Assembly (NCBI GenBank): GCA_902489645.1
Contig: CABUAW010000005.1
Coordinates: forward strand, 1 to 64,000
Reading direction: 5' to 3'
From: an uncultured Lachnospiraceae bacterium
GTDB taxonomy: Bacteria; Bacillota; Clostridia; Lachnospirales; Lachnospiraceae
DNA length: 64,000 nucleotides
Part shown: positions 15,816 to 24,793 of the stretch, piece by piece
How positions within the stretch are numbered: the stretch's first letter is position 1
How the letters are laid out: each line of letters opens with the position of its first letter
Translations under genes and position numbers: made by a program
The notes under the pieces: generated by a model
What the model was told of the DNA's origin: nothing
The model's input: only the letters and a program-made list of their open reading frames with translations
The model's database searches: none

Positions 15816-17798
15816 TTACAGTAATCCGCCAATCTGAAGGAAGAGCGGTGCGAATACAAGTGCAACGATGGTCATCAATTTAATCAGGATGTTGATGGAT
15901 GGTCCTGAAGTATCCTTGAATGGGTCGCCGACTGTATCACCAACAACGGCTGCTTTGTGAGCTTCGCTTCCTTTGCCGCCGTGATGGCCGCCTTCGATAT
16001 ATTTCTTGGCATTATCCCATGCACCACCGGAGTTGGACATGAAGATAGCCATAAGAACACCAGTAATCAGGGCGCCTACCAGAAGTCCGCCAAGGGCTTC
16101 AACGCCAAGAAGAATACCAACGACGATTGGTACAACAACAGCCATGATACCTGGAACATACATTTCTTTCAGGGAAGCCTGAGTAGAAATGGCAACGCAG
16201 GTTGTGTAGTCCGGACGGTCCGTACCTTTTAAGATACCTGGTTTTTCACGGAACTGACGGCGAACCTCTTCAATCATCTTGTAAGCGGCTTTGGAAACGG
16301 ATTCCATAGTCAGAGCGGAGAAGAGGAATGTCAAAGTACCGCCGATAAATACACCGATAACCACACGGGCATCAAGAACATTGATAGCGTCTAAATCTAC
16401 GGCTTCAGAGTAGGATACAAACAGTGCCAGTGCTGTTAAAGCAGCGGAACCGATGGCGAAACCTTTACCCATGGCAGCAGTTGTATTACCTACGGAGTCG
16501 AGCTTATCTGTAATCTCACGAACAGATTCATCCAGACCGGACATCTCTGCGATACCGCCGGCATTATCTGCGATTGGGCCGTAAGCGTCGATGGCAACAG
16601 TGATACCTGTGGTGGACAGCATACCAACGGCTGCTAAAGCGATACCATAGAGGCCAACCAGTTCGTAAGAAATGAAGATACCAACACAAATCAGTAAAAT
16701 CGGAACAACGGTGGACTGCATACCAACGGCCAGACCGCTGATGATAGTCGTAGCGGAACCTGTTTCAGACTGCTGTGCAATCTTTTTAACGAAACGGTAT
16801 TCATCGGAAGTATAAATCTCAGTAACAACACCGATTAATACGCCGACAAGAAGTCCGGCAATAACAGCCAGAGCTACATTAAAGCCGCCGAACATGGTTT
16901 TACTTAAAATAATCGTAATGATAATAACGATTGCGGTAGCGCCGTACTCGCCGCGCTTCAAAGCGGCATGCGGATTCGTTGCATTGCCGGCTTTAACGAC
17001 AAAAGTACCGAGGATTGCAGCGATAACACCGCCGCCGGCCAGAAGTAATGGGAATAAAATACCCGTTTGGCCGTAGTAAGTTAAACCGAGAGTCATTGCA
17101 GAAATGATGGAACCGACATAGGATTCAAAAAGGTCGGCGCCCATACCGGCAACGTCACCAACGTTATCACCAACGTTATCGGCGATAACTGCAGGGTTTC
17201 TCGGGTCATCTTCAGGGATTCCGGCTTCTACCTTACCAACAAGGTCAGCGCCAACGTCCGCAGCTTTTGTGTAAATACCGCCGCCGACACGGGCAAACAG
17301 AGCGATGGAAGAAGCGCCTAAACTGAATCCGAAAAGGATGTCTGCATTTCCGGTAAGTACATAGATGATACTGATACCGAAAAGACCGAGGCCGACAACG
17401 GCCAGACCCATAACGCTACCACCGGAAAATGCAACAGAAAGAGCGGCATTCATACCGGAATTCATAGCAGCGCTTGTCGTGCGCACATTTGCTTTTGTGG
17501 CAGCGCCCATACCGAGATAACCGGCCAGAACGGAAAAAATACTGCCGACAAGGAAGCAGATGGCTGTCATCCAGTTCGACAAACCAAGTCCGATGACAAC
17601 AAACATAACAGCAACAAAAATCAGGAGCACTTTGTATTCTGACATAAGGAAGGCTCTTGCGCCTTCGGCGATAGCTCCTGCGATTTCCTTCATACGGTCA
17701 TTTCCCGCGTCTTTTTTGCCAATGGATGAAGATGTTGCAATGGCAAAAAGGAGGGCGAGGATTCCGATGACAGGAACAACCATAAGGAAGTTTTCCAT
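15816..17798 (-). CDS. hppA: membrane-bound ion-translocating inorganic pyrophosphatase
   Basis: The 660-residue protein is a membrane pyrophosphatase that couples hydrolysis of PPi to export of H+ or Na+. It has about 16 hydrophobic segments and the family signatures: the DVGADLVGKVE block, EDDPRNPAVIADNVGDNVGD (substrate and Mg sites) and the C-terminal DTVGDPFKDTSGPS. The motif GNTTAA (about residue 440) has Ala where K+-independent enzymes have Lys, so it should belong to the K+-dependent branch; whether it pumps Na+ or H+ cannot be decided by eye. A GGGGGA ribosome site precedes the ATG. It supplies ion gradient from the PPi made by biosynthesis, useful in an anaerobe. Confidence 0.93.
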   Translation of the reverse strand: MENFLMVVPVIGILALLFAIATSSSIGKKDAGNDRMKEIAGAIAEGARAFLMSEYKVLLIFVAVMFVVIGLGLSNWMTAICFLVGSIFSVLAGYLGMGAATKANVRTTSAAMNSGMNAALSVAFSGGSVMGLAVVGLGLFGISIIYVLTGNADILFGFSLGASSIALFARVGGGIYTKAADVGADLVGKVEAGIPEDDPRNPAVIADNVGDNVGDVAGMGADLFESYVGSIISAMTLGLTYYGQTGILFPLLLAGGGVIAAILGTFVVKAGNATNPHAALKRGEYGATAIVIIITIILSKTMFGGFNVALAVIAGLLVGVLIGVVTEIYTSDEYRFVKKIAQQSETGSATTIISGLAVGMQSTVVPILLICVGIFISYELVGLYGIALAAVGMLSTTGITVAIDAYGPIADNAGGIAEMSGLDESVREITDKLDSVGNTTAAMGKGFAIGSAALTALALFVSYSEAVDLDAINVLDARVVIGVFIGGTLTFLFSALTMESVSKAAYKMIEEVRRQFREKPGILKGTDRPDYTTCVAISTQASLKEMYVPGIMAVVVPIVVGILLGVEALGGLLVGALITGVLMAIFMSNSGGAWDNAKKYIEGGHHGGKGSEAHKAAVVGDTVGDPFKDTSGPSINILIKLMTIVALVFAPLFLQIGGLL

Positions 17799-17838
17799 AA
17801 TAATTTCCCCCTTGTTAAAAATATGAAATTGTTATAGC

Positions 17839-17857
17839 ACTCTAATATTTTTAGAGT
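17839..17857. promoter_or_regulatory. inverted repeat upstream of hppA
   Basis: ACTCTA-n7-TAGAGT lies about 40 bases upstream of the hppA start, in an AT-rich region where a minus-strand promoter would be expected (a TATAAC is adjacent). It may be an operator; no regulator is identified. Confidence 0.3.
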
Positions 17858-17943
17858 ATAGTTTAGCTTACCAGAAAATGGAGAAATATTCAATAATTGT
17901 TAAAAATGTACCAAAAAAAATACATGAAAATACACTATTTTCG

Positions 17944-18408
17944 TCATTTTCGTCCTTTACCGGTCATATGTTCAATGGATATTTCCACAATATCTGCTTC
18001 GGAAGCGGATTTTTCGATATATTTCCGTCCTGCTTCGATAAAATCCGGTGAATATTTTTCAACCAATTTGAGTAACGGCTCCTTTTTTGCATCTTCCTCT
18101 AAACGGCGGGCCTTGCCGAAAACAACGGCGCTTTCGTATTTCGTGCTGAATTTGGACGGAAGCAGTTCCGTTTTTCCCACAACGGTAAAGCATACATTGG
18201 CATTATTCCCAATATTCTCTAATTTAAGACCGGCATTTTTCGCACAGTGAAAATAAATGCATCCGTTAAAATAAACGTAATTTACCGGGACGCCGTAAGG
18301 TGAGCCGTCCCTGCATACGGTAGATAAAATGCCGTACTCGCCGCGCTCCAGAACACGGAGGGTTTCTCCGTCATTTAATTGACGGTCTTTGCGTCTCATT
18401 TCTTTCAT
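17944..18408 (-). CDS. NimA-like pyridoxamine 5'-phosphate oxidase family protein
   Basis: The 154-residue protein has the split-barrel flavin-binding fold of the PPOX family: GEYGILSTVCRDGSPYGVPV at residues 23-42, the core strands YFHCAKNAGLKLENI and NVCFTVVGKTELL, and a C-terminal IVEISIEHMTGK. Members labelled NimA-like bind flavin or heme and are related to 5-nitroimidazole resistance proteins, but most have no proven role, so drug resistance should not be assumed. It has its own promoter (18446-18474) and runs in the same direction as hppA. Confidence 0.82.
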   Translation of the reverse strand: MKEMRRKDRQLNDGETLRVLERGEYGILSTVCRDGSPYGVPVNYVYFNGCIYFHCAKNAGLKLENIGNNANVCFTVVGKTELLPSKFSTKYESAVVFGKARRLEEDAKKEPLLKLVEKYSPDFIEAGRKYIEKSASEADIVEISIEHMTGKGRK

Positions 18409-18445
18409 CCTGCTGTCTCTCCTTTTGTTTTATCTGATAAAATTT

Positions 18446-18474
18446 AATGTAGCCCATATGATTCCGTTTTTCAA
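18446..18474 (-). promoter_or_regulatory. promoter of the NimA-like gene
   Basis: On the minus strand TTGAAA (18469-18474) and TACATT (18446-18451) are 17 bases apart, upstream of an AAAGGAG ribosome site. Confidence 0.6.
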
Positions 18475-18493
18475 GGTTTTATTTGAAAAAAAT

Positions 18494-18522
18494 TTGAAAG
18501 AGGCGCTAAGAAGCAAAATAAT
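18494..18522 (+). promoter_or_regulatory. probable promoter of the pyrH operon
   Basis: TTGAAA (18494-18499) and AATAAT (18517-18522) are separated by 17 bases, about 50 bases before pyrH. Each box has one mismatch to consensus. rpsB and tsf, often upstream of pyrH, are absent, so a promoter here is expected. Confidence 0.5.
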
Positions 18523-18571
18523 AGTAGAAAAAATGGATATTTTATGATAGATTATTTATGAGGTGTTTAAA

Positions 18572-19285
18572 ATGAAAAACATGAAGCGTATTTTACTAAA
18601 ATTAAGCGGGGAAGCTCTTTCGGGGGAAAAAGGGTTTGGCTTTGATGAAGCCACATGTCTGGAAGTTGGACGCCAGGTGAAAGAGATTACCGATAAAGGC
18701 ACGCAGGTAGCTATTGTTATCGGCGGCGGCAATTTCTGGAGAGGAAGAAACAGCAGCAAGATTATTGAACGGACAAAGTCAGACCAGATTGGAATGCTCG
18801 GAACCGTGATGAATTGTATTTATGTTTCGGAAATTTTCCGGACACTGGGGATGGCTACGGAGGTATTTACGCCTTTTGTCTGCGGTGCGTTTACGGAGCT
18901 GTTTTCAAAGGATAAAGCGATGGCCGCGCTTTCCGAAGGGAAGGTTGTTTTCTTTGCCGGAGGTACGGGACATCCGTATTTTTCGACAGACACGGGAACG
19001 ACGCTGAGAGCTATTGAAATTGAGGCGGATGCGATTCTGCTGGCCAAAGCTATCGACGGCGTTTACGACAAAGACCCGAAGGTATATCCGGATGCGGTGA
19101 AGTATGATACGGTGAGCATCCAGCAGGTGGTTGACCAGAGACTGCAGGTGGTCGATTTGACGGCCACTATCATGTGCCTGGAAAATCATATGCCGATGGT
19201 TGTTTTCGGATTGAATGAGAAGGATAGTATTATAGAAACCTTATATGGGAAATTTAACGGCACTTATGTGACCGTGGATGAATGA
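18572..19285 (+). CDS. pyrH: UMP kinase (uridylate kinase)
   Basis: The 237-residue enzyme phosphorylates UMP to UDP in pyrimidine nucleotide synthesis. It shows the amino-acid-kinase fold motifs: ILLKLSGEALSG at the start, VIGGGNFWRG, and FFAGGTGHPYFSTDTGTTLR, the UMP/ATP site of bacterial UMP kinases. ATG 18572 is preceded by GAGGTG; an in-frame GTG at 18563 overlaps that site. It opens the conserved operon pyrH-frr-uppS-cdsA-dxr-rseP-ispG-polC. Confidence 0.95.
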   Translation: MKNMKRILLKLSGEALSGEKGFGFDEATCLEVGRQVKEITDKGTQVAIVIGGGNFWRGRNSSKIIERTKSDQIGMLGTVMNCIYVSEIFRTLGMATEVFTPFVCGAFTELFSKDKAMAALSEGKVVFFAGGTGHPYFSTDTGTTLRAIEIEADAILLAKAIDGVYDKDPKVYPDAVKYDTVSIQQVVDQRLQVVDLTATIMCLENHMPMVVFGLNEKDSIIETLYGKFNGTYVTVDE

Positions 19286-19310
19286 TAAATAATTTGGGAG
19301 GATTTCAGAC

Positions 19311-19865
19311 ATGGATGAAAGAATACAAGTTTATGAGACAAAGATGAAAAAAACATTGGAGAGCCTGGAAAGAGATTATCTATCCATCCGTGCCGGACGC
19401 GCAAATCCGCATGTTCTGGACAAGCTGGTGGTAGACTATTACGGAACGCCGACGCCGATTCAGCAGGTGGGGAATATTACGGTCCCGGAAGCACGGGTGA
19501 TTTTAATCCAGCCATGGGAATCCAAACTGATTAAAGCGATTGAAAAAGAAATCATGGCTTCGGATATCGGTATCACACCAAGTAACGACGGTAAAGCGAT
19601 TCGTCTTGTGTTCCCTGAACTTACGGAGGAACGCCGTAAAGAGCTTGCAAAGGATGTTAAGAAAAAAGGCGAGGCTGCAAAGGTAGCCGTCCGTAATATC
19701 CGTCGTGACGCCAATGACGCATTAAAGAAATGGAGCAAGGCCAAAGAAATATCTGAAGACGAAGCAGACGATTTGGAAAAATCTGTTCAGAAAATTACAG
19801 ATAAATTCATTGCTGAAGTGGATAAGGCTGTAGAGACAAAGACAAAAGAAGTGCTTACCGTATAA
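19311..19865 (+). CDS. frr: ribosome recycling factor
   Basis: The 184-residue protein splits the post-termination ribosome together with EF-G. It has the family's start (YETKMKKTLESLERDYLSIRAGRANP) shortened here to the signature SIRAGRANPHVLD, the central VEYYGTPTP-like hinge (VVDYYGTPTPIQQV) and the RDANDALKK helix. Length matches the usual 185 residues. GGGAGGA precedes the ATG, 25 bases after pyrH. Confidence 0.96.
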   Translation: MDERIQVYETKMKKTLESLERDYLSIRAGRANPHVLDKLVVDYYGTPTPIQQVGNITVPEARVILIQPWESKLIKAIEKEIMASDIGITPSNDGKAIRLVFPELTEERRKELAKDVKKKGEAAKVAVRNIRRDANDALKKWSKAKEISEDEADDLEKSVQKITDKFIAEVDKAVETKTKEVLTV

Positions 19866-19956
19866 GTGCATCGTGATAAAACAAAACGAGAGGGAGGTTG
19901 TCGGATTTCGGCAGCCTCTTCCTGTTCATTACAGATTTGAAAATAAGGAGATTTAT

Positions 19957-20682
19957 ATGCAGAGAGAAATTGACGGGGAACTTTTGGAAGTTCCGAACCA
20001 TGTGGCGATTATTCTGGACGGCAACGGCCGATGGGCCAAAAAGCGAATGATGCCGAGAAATTACGGGCATGCTCAGGGAAGTAAGACTGTCGAGCAGATT
20101 TGCGAGGATGCCTGGAACCTGGGAATTAAGTATCTGACAGTTTATGCTTTTTCTACGGAGAACTGGAAACGTCCGCAGAAGGAAGTAGACGCATTGATGA
20201 AGCTGCTTCGTTCTTATTTAAAAGATTGTATTAAACGGACAACAAAAAACAATATGCGTGTTCGGGTTATCGGAGATAAGACCGGACTGAGTTCGGATAT
20301 TCGGGAGGCCATTGAAGAGCTGGAACGGGTTTCGGCCGTAAATACCGGACTGAATTTTACCATTGCCATAAACTACGGCAGCCGGGATGAGATGCGCCGG
20401 GCGATGGTTCGTATGACAAAGGATGTGGAGGAAGGAAAGATTAAATCCGAAGATGTGACGGAAGAGCTGTTCAACAGCTATCTGGACACATGGGATATTC
20501 CTGACCCGGATTTATTGATTCGTACCAGCGGAGAACAGCGCCTGTCCAATTTTTTGCTCTGGCAGTTGGCCTACACAGAATTTCTGTTCATGGAGGTATT
20601 GTGGCCGGATTTCAATAGAAATGAATTAGTCCGTGCTATTCGTCAATATAATGGAAGAGAGCGTCGTTTCGGCGGCATCTAA
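19957..20682 (+). CDS. uppS: isoprenyl transferase (undecaprenyl diphosphate synthase)
   Basis: The 241-residue enzyme extends farnesyl diphosphate by cis-additions of isopentenyl diphosphate to the C55 lipid carrier used in cell wall synthesis. It shows IILDGNGRWAKKR with the catalytic Asp, YAFSTENWKRP, and the C-terminal DLLIRTSGEQRLSNFLLWQ. I place the start at 19957 after AAGGAG; the open frame extends to 19873 but without a ribosome site. It sits between frr and cdsA. Confidence 0.95.
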   Translation: MQREIDGELLEVPNHVAIILDGNGRWAKKRMMPRNYGHAQGSKTVEQICEDAWNLGIKYLTVYAFSTENWKRPQKEVDALMKLLRSYLKDCIKRTTKNNMRVRVIGDKTGLSSDIREAIEELERVSAVNTGLNFTIAINYGSRDEMRRAMVRMTKDVEEGKIKSEDVTEELFNSYLDTWDIPDPDLLIRTSGEQRLSNFLLWQLAYTEFLFMEVLWPDFNRNELVRAIRQYNGRERRFGGI

Positions 20683-20693
20683 GGAGGGATACT

Positions 20694-21503
20694 ATGTTCT
20701 GGACACGATTAGCCAGCGGCATTGTTTTGGTTATTGTGGCGGTTCTCACAATTATGGCCGGCGGAAATATATGGTTTGCCCTTGTATCCCTGTTGTCCCT
20801 GATTGGTCTGTATGAACTGTATAAAACAATGAAGATTGAAAAAACGCTTCTGGGATACGTGGGATACGCCGTAACGGTGGTCTATTGCGTTTTGCTCCAT
20901 CAGGGCTTTGCGGGAAGCACAAGCCTGGCTATGGTTGGCGGTTTGTTAGTGATTTGCGCCATCTATGTTTTTACCTTTCCAAAATTTAAAGCCCATGCGG
21001 TGGCTTTTGCGGTATTTGGCATGATTTATGTGCCGGTGCTGATGATGCATTTGTATCAGGTACGGGAACTGCCGGACGGTTTATTTATTATCCCGTTGGT
21101 ATTTTTGAGCGCCTGGGGCAATGATACCTGCGCTTACTGTGTCGGTATGCTGATTGGAAAGCACAAGATGACGCCGAAACTCAGTCCGAAAAAGAGTGTG
21201 GAAGGCCTGATTGGAGGCATTGTCGGCGCGGCTCTGCTGGGAATGGCCTATGGCGCTCTGGCCGGAAGTCATCTGCCGTCCCTGGGGAATGCGGTCGCGG
21301 CCTGCGGCGTTATCTGCGGTGTCGGTGCGGTCATTGCTGTTGTCGGGGACCTGACGGCCTCCGCCATCAAGCGGGATACGGGTATAAAAGACTATGGCAA
21401 GCTGATTCCGGGCCATGGGGGCGTACTGGACCGGTTTGACAGTATTTTATTTACGGCGCCGGTTGTTTATTTTCTGGCCGTTTATTTTGGAGCCGCTCTT
21501 TAA
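20694..21503 (+). CDS. cdsA: phosphatidate cytidylyltransferase
   Basis: The 269-residue membrane enzyme makes CDP-diacylglycerol from phosphatidic acid and CTP. About seven hydrophobic segments are seen, and the C-terminal signature is clear: SAIKRDTGIKDYGKLIPGHG followed by GVLDRFDS. An AAGGAGGG ribosome site lies in the 11-base gap after uppS. Confidence 0.95.
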   Translation: MFWTRLASGIVLVIVAVLTIMAGGNIWFALVSLLSLIGLYELYKTMKIEKTLLGYVGYAVTVVYCVLLHQGFAGSTSLAMVGGLLVICAIYVFTFPKFKAHAVAFAVFGMIYVPVLMMHLYQVRELPDGLFIIPLVFLSAWGNDTCAYCVGMLIGKHKMTPKLSPKKSVEGLIGGIVGAALLGMAYGALAGSHLPSLGNAVAACGVICGVGAVIAVVGDLTASAIKRDTGIKDYGKLIPGHGGVLDRFDSILFTAPVVYFLAVYFGAAL

Positions 21504-21538
21504 GAGGCCGCAGGTCAGGCAAAAGTGAGGTAAAACAG

Positions 21539-22684
21539 ATGAAAAAGATTGTGCTTTTGGGGTCTACCGGTTCCATTGGAACCCAGACCCTGGATGTTGT
21601 GCGTCATTATAAAAATGATTTTCAGGTGACGGCTCTGGCCGCCGCATCAAATATCGAAAAACTCGAAGAACAGATTCGTGAATTTAAGCCGAAGCTGGCC
21701 GTTGTTTTCCGCGAGGATAAAGCGAAGGCGCTGAGGGAAAAAATCAGCGACCTTCCGGTGGCGGTGCTGGCCGGTATGGATGGACTTCTGGCAGCGGCCG
21801 TGGAGCCGTCCGCGGACATTGTACTGACGGCGGTTGTCGGTATGATTGGCATACGGCCGACCATTGCGGCCATTGAAGCCGGAAAGGATATCGCCCTGGC
21901 CAATAAGGAAACGCTTGTAACGGCGGGACATCTCATTATGCCGCTGGCAAGAAAAAAGGGTGTGAAAATACTTCCGGTAGACAGTGAACATTCGGCGATT
22001 TTCCAGTCTTTACAGGGAGAAAACCGGGGACAGATTCATAAAATATTATTGACGGCCTCCGGCGGCCCTTTCCGGGGAAAGAGCCTTAAAGATTTGGCAA
22101 ATGTTCAGGTGGAGGATGCCCTGAAGCATCCGAACTGGGTCATGGGCCGTAAAATTACCATTGACTCGGCGACCATGGTCAATAAGGGTCTGGAGGTTAT
22201 CGAAGCCCGCTGGCTGTTTGATGTGGGACTGGATAAGATTCAGGTTGTCGTTCACCCGGAGAGCGTCGTTCATTCCGCCGTAGAATTTGAGGATTCGGCG
22301 GTCATCGGACAGCTTGGGACGCCGGATATGCGGCTTCCGATTCAGTATGCCTTATTTTATCCGGACAGAAAGCCTTTAGGCGGTGAATGGCTGGATTTAT
22401 TTAAGCTGGGAACGCTGCATTTTGAGGCGCCGGACCCGGAAGTCTTTAAGGGGCTTAAACTGGCATACAGGGCGTTGGAAATCGGCGGTTCTATGACGAC
22501 GGTCTTTAATGCGGCCAATGAACGGGCGGTGGCAAAATTTTTAGACAAAAAAATCAGATTTTTAGATATACCAGAAATTATTGGGGAGGCTATGGAAAAA
22601 CACACTGCAATAAAATCTCCGTCGCTGGAAGAGATTCTGGACACGGAGAAGGCAGCTTATGAATTTATCGAAAGCAGGTGGTAG
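21539..22684 (+). CDS. dxr: 1-deoxy-D-xylulose 5-phosphate reductoisomerase
   Basis: The 381-residue enzyme carries out the second step of the MEP isoprenoid pathway, making 2-C-methyl-D-erythritol 4-phosphate with NADPH. It has the N-terminal GSTGSIGTQTLDVV Rossmann motif, LANKETLVTAG, the metal/substrate site PVDSEHSAIFQ and the SATMVNKGLE motif. Its placement beside uppS and ispG puts isoprenoid supply and lipid-carrier synthesis in one transcript. Confidence 0.96.
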   Translation: MKKIVLLGSTGSIGTQTLDVVRHYKNDFQVTALAAASNIEKLEEQIREFKPKLAVVFREDKAKALREKISDLPVAVLAGMDGLLAAAVEPSADIVLTAVVGMIGIRPTIAAIEAGKDIALANKETLVTAGHLIMPLARKKGVKILPVDSEHSAIFQSLQGENRGQIHKILLTASGGPFRGKSLKDLANVQVEDALKHPNWVMGRKITIDSATMVNKGLEVIEARWLFDVGLDKIQVVVHPESVVHSAVEFEDSAVIGQLGTPDMRLPIQYALFYPDRKPLGGEWLDLFKLGTLHFEAPDPEVFKGLKLAYRALEIGGSMTTVFNAANERAVAKFLDKKIRFLDIPEIIGEAMEKHTAIKSPSLEEILDTEKAAYEFIESRW

Positions 22685-23717
22685 CTTGGGAATTATTGTA
22701 GCTCTGATTGTATTCAGCATTATTATTTTATTTCATGAATTCGGGCACTTTCTTCTGGCTAAGAAAAATGGTGTCGGCGTCACTGAATTTGCTCTTGGCA
22801 TGGGGCCGATTTTATTCAGCTTTAAGCGGGGCGAGACGGTTTATGCGCTTAAAGCGCTGCCCCTGGGCGGTTCCTGCGCCATGGTCGGTGAGGATACCGA
22901 TGAAACGGGAGTAAATTCCTTTAATTCCAAAAGTGTATGGCAGCGCTTTCAGGTCATTGTCGCCGGGCCTTTATTTAATTTTATTCTGGCTTTTGTCTTT
23001 GCGCTGATTCTTGTCGGTATTATCGGTTATGATACGCCGTCAGTTTATAAAGTTGAGGAAAATGGCCCGGCCTGGGCGGCCGGTATCCGTGACGGCGATA
23101 TCATCAAAGAGGTAAATGGGCGAAAGGTCCATATGTATAAGGAATTTCGAACAGAGGTGCTGATGAATTCGGACGGTGCGCCGATGGAAATGGTTTTGGA
23201 ACGCAACGGCAATACGTACCGGACGACAGTCACGCCGGAATTGAGCGGCGACGGCACTTATAAAATTCAGATTTATGGCGGAACTTATGAGCGGACGGGT
23301 GTGCTGGATACGTTAAAGTACGGTATTTTTGAAGTTCGCTACTGGATAACGACGACGGCCCGGAGTCTTGGCAAGCTTGTCACAGGACAGGTATCGGCCA
23401 ATGAGTTGTCCGGCCCGGTGGGGATTGTGGATATGATTGACGATACCTATCAGGAGGCCAAAAGCTATGGTTGGCTGGACGTCCTTTTAAATATGATGAA
23501 TATTTGTATTTTGCTGAGCGCCAATCTGGGCGTGGTCAATTTACTGCCGATTCCGGCGCTGGACGGGGGTCGCATCCTGTTTTTGATTGTGGAAGCGGTG
23601 CGCGGAAAGCCCCTGCCGCCGGAAAAGGAAGGCTGGGTACACACCATTGGTTTTGCCTTTTTAATGGTTCTTATGGTATTTATTCTTTATAACGATATAC
23701 ACAAACTGCTGCTGTAG
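22659..23717 (+). CDS. rseP: RIP-type membrane zinc metalloprotease
   Basis: The 352-residue site-2 protease cleaves membrane-embedded substrates such as anti-sigma factors. It has HEFGH (HExxH) in the first membrane segment, a PDZ domain at about 135-210 (AAGIRDGDIIKEVNGRKV) and the second metal motif NLLPIPALDGGR. The ORF at ATG 22659 overlaps dxr by 26 bases. An in-frame TTG at 22686, preceded by AGGTGG, gives a protein starting right at the first membrane helix, as many relatives do, and may be the real start. Confidence 0.92.
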   Translation: MNLSKAGGSLGIIVALIVFSIIILFHEFGHFLLAKKNGVGVTEFALGMGPILFSFKRGETVYALKALPLGGSCAMVGEDTDETGVNSFNSKSVWQRFQVIVAGPLFNFILAFVFALILVGIIGYDTPSVYKVEENGPAWAAGIRDGDIIKEVNGRKVHMYKEFRTEVLMNSDGAPMEMVLERNGNTYRTTVTPELSGDGTYKIQIYGGTYERTGVLDTLKYGIFEVRYWITTTARSLGKLVTGQVSANELSGPVGIVDMIDDTYQEAKSYGWLDVLLNMMNICILLSANLGVVNLLPIPALDGGRILFLIVEAVRGKPLPPEKEGWVHTIGFAFLMVLMVFILYNDIHKLLL

Positions 23718-23732
23718 GGGGAGGCGTGTTCG

Positions 23733-24791
23733 ATGATTCGTGAAAATACAAAAGTTATATCAATTGGCGGATGCTGTATCGGTGGGAAAAATCCGATAGC
23801 CATCCAGTCCATGTGCAATACAAAAACGGAAGATGTGAAAAGTACGGTGGCTCAGATTCTGGCGTTGGAAGCGGCTGGCTGCGATATCATCCGGGTGGCC
23901 GTGCCGACGATGGAAGCGGCCGAAGCCGTCAAAGAGATTAAAAAACAGATTCACATACCGCTGGTCGCAGATATTCATTTTGATTATCGACTGGCAATTG
24001 CGGCCATGAAAAACGGCGTGGATAAAATCCGTATTAATCCGGGAAATATCGGTTCGGCCGACCGGGTGAAAGCCGTCGTCGATATGGCCAGGGCCTGTCA
24101 TGTGCCGATTCGTGTCGGTGTCAACAGCGGCTCGCTGGAAAAACCGTTGATTGAAAAATACGGCGGCCGGGTGACGGCGGAGGGCATCGTGGAGAGCGCG
24201 CTGGATAAGGTGCGGATGATTGAAGCCTACGATTATGACCAGATGGTCATCAGTATTAAATCCTCGGACGTCATGATGTGCATTAAAGCCCATGAGCGGA
24301 TTGCAAAAGAAACCGATTATCCGCTCCATGTGGGAATCACCGAGTCAGGCACCCTCATTTCAGGAAATATCAAATCGGCGGTGGGACTTGGAATTATGCT
24401 GAATGAAGGCATCGGAAATACCATCCGGGTGTCCCTGACCGGGGACCCGGTAGAGGAAATCAAATCGGCCAAACTGATTCTGAGGACGCTTGGCCTGCGC
24501 AAAGGCGGCATTGAGGTCGTTTCCTGTCCAACCTGCGGAAGGACCCAGATTGATTTGATTGGCCTGGCCAACCAGGTGGAAAATATGGTCCAGGGTTATG
24601 ATTTAAACCTGAAAGTGGCCGTTATGGGCTGTGTGGTCAACGGACCGGGCGAAGCAAAAGAGGCGGACCTGGGGATTGCCGGAGGTAAAGGCGAGGGCCT
24701 TCTCATAAGAAAAGGTGAAATAATAAAAAAAGTACCGGAGAGTGAATTACTGACGGTACTTAAAGAAACATTGGATAACTGGAGTGAATAA
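23733..24791 (+). CDS. ispG: 4-hydroxy-3-methylbut-2-enyl diphosphate synthase (flavodoxin/ferredoxin)
   Basis: The 352-residue [4Fe-4S] enzyme makes HMBPP in the MEP pathway. The N-terminal TIM-barrel part is shown by PIAIQSMCNTKTEDV and VADIHFDYRLA; the cluster ligands are the cysteines of SCPTCGRTQ and MGCVVNGPGEAKEAD. It starts at ATG 23733 after GGGGGAGG and is two bases before polC. Confidence 0.95.
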   Translation: MIRENTKVISIGGCCIGGKNPIAIQSMCNTKTEDVKSTVAQILALEAAGCDIIRVAVPTMEAAEAVKEIKKQIHIPLVADIHFDYRLAIAAMKNGVDKIRINPGNIGSADRVKAVVDMARACHVPIRVGVNSGSLEKPLIEKYGGRVTAEGIVESALDKVRMIEAYDYDQMVISIKSSDVMMCIKAHERIAKETDYPLHVGITESGTLISGNIKSAVGLGIMLNEGIGNTIRVSLTGDPVEEIKSAKLILRTLGLRKGGIEVVSCPTCGRTQIDLIGLANQVENMVQGYDLNLKVAVMGCVVNGPGEAKEADLGIAGGKGEGLLIRKGEIIKKVPESELLTVLKETLDNWSE

Positions 24792-24793
24792 GC

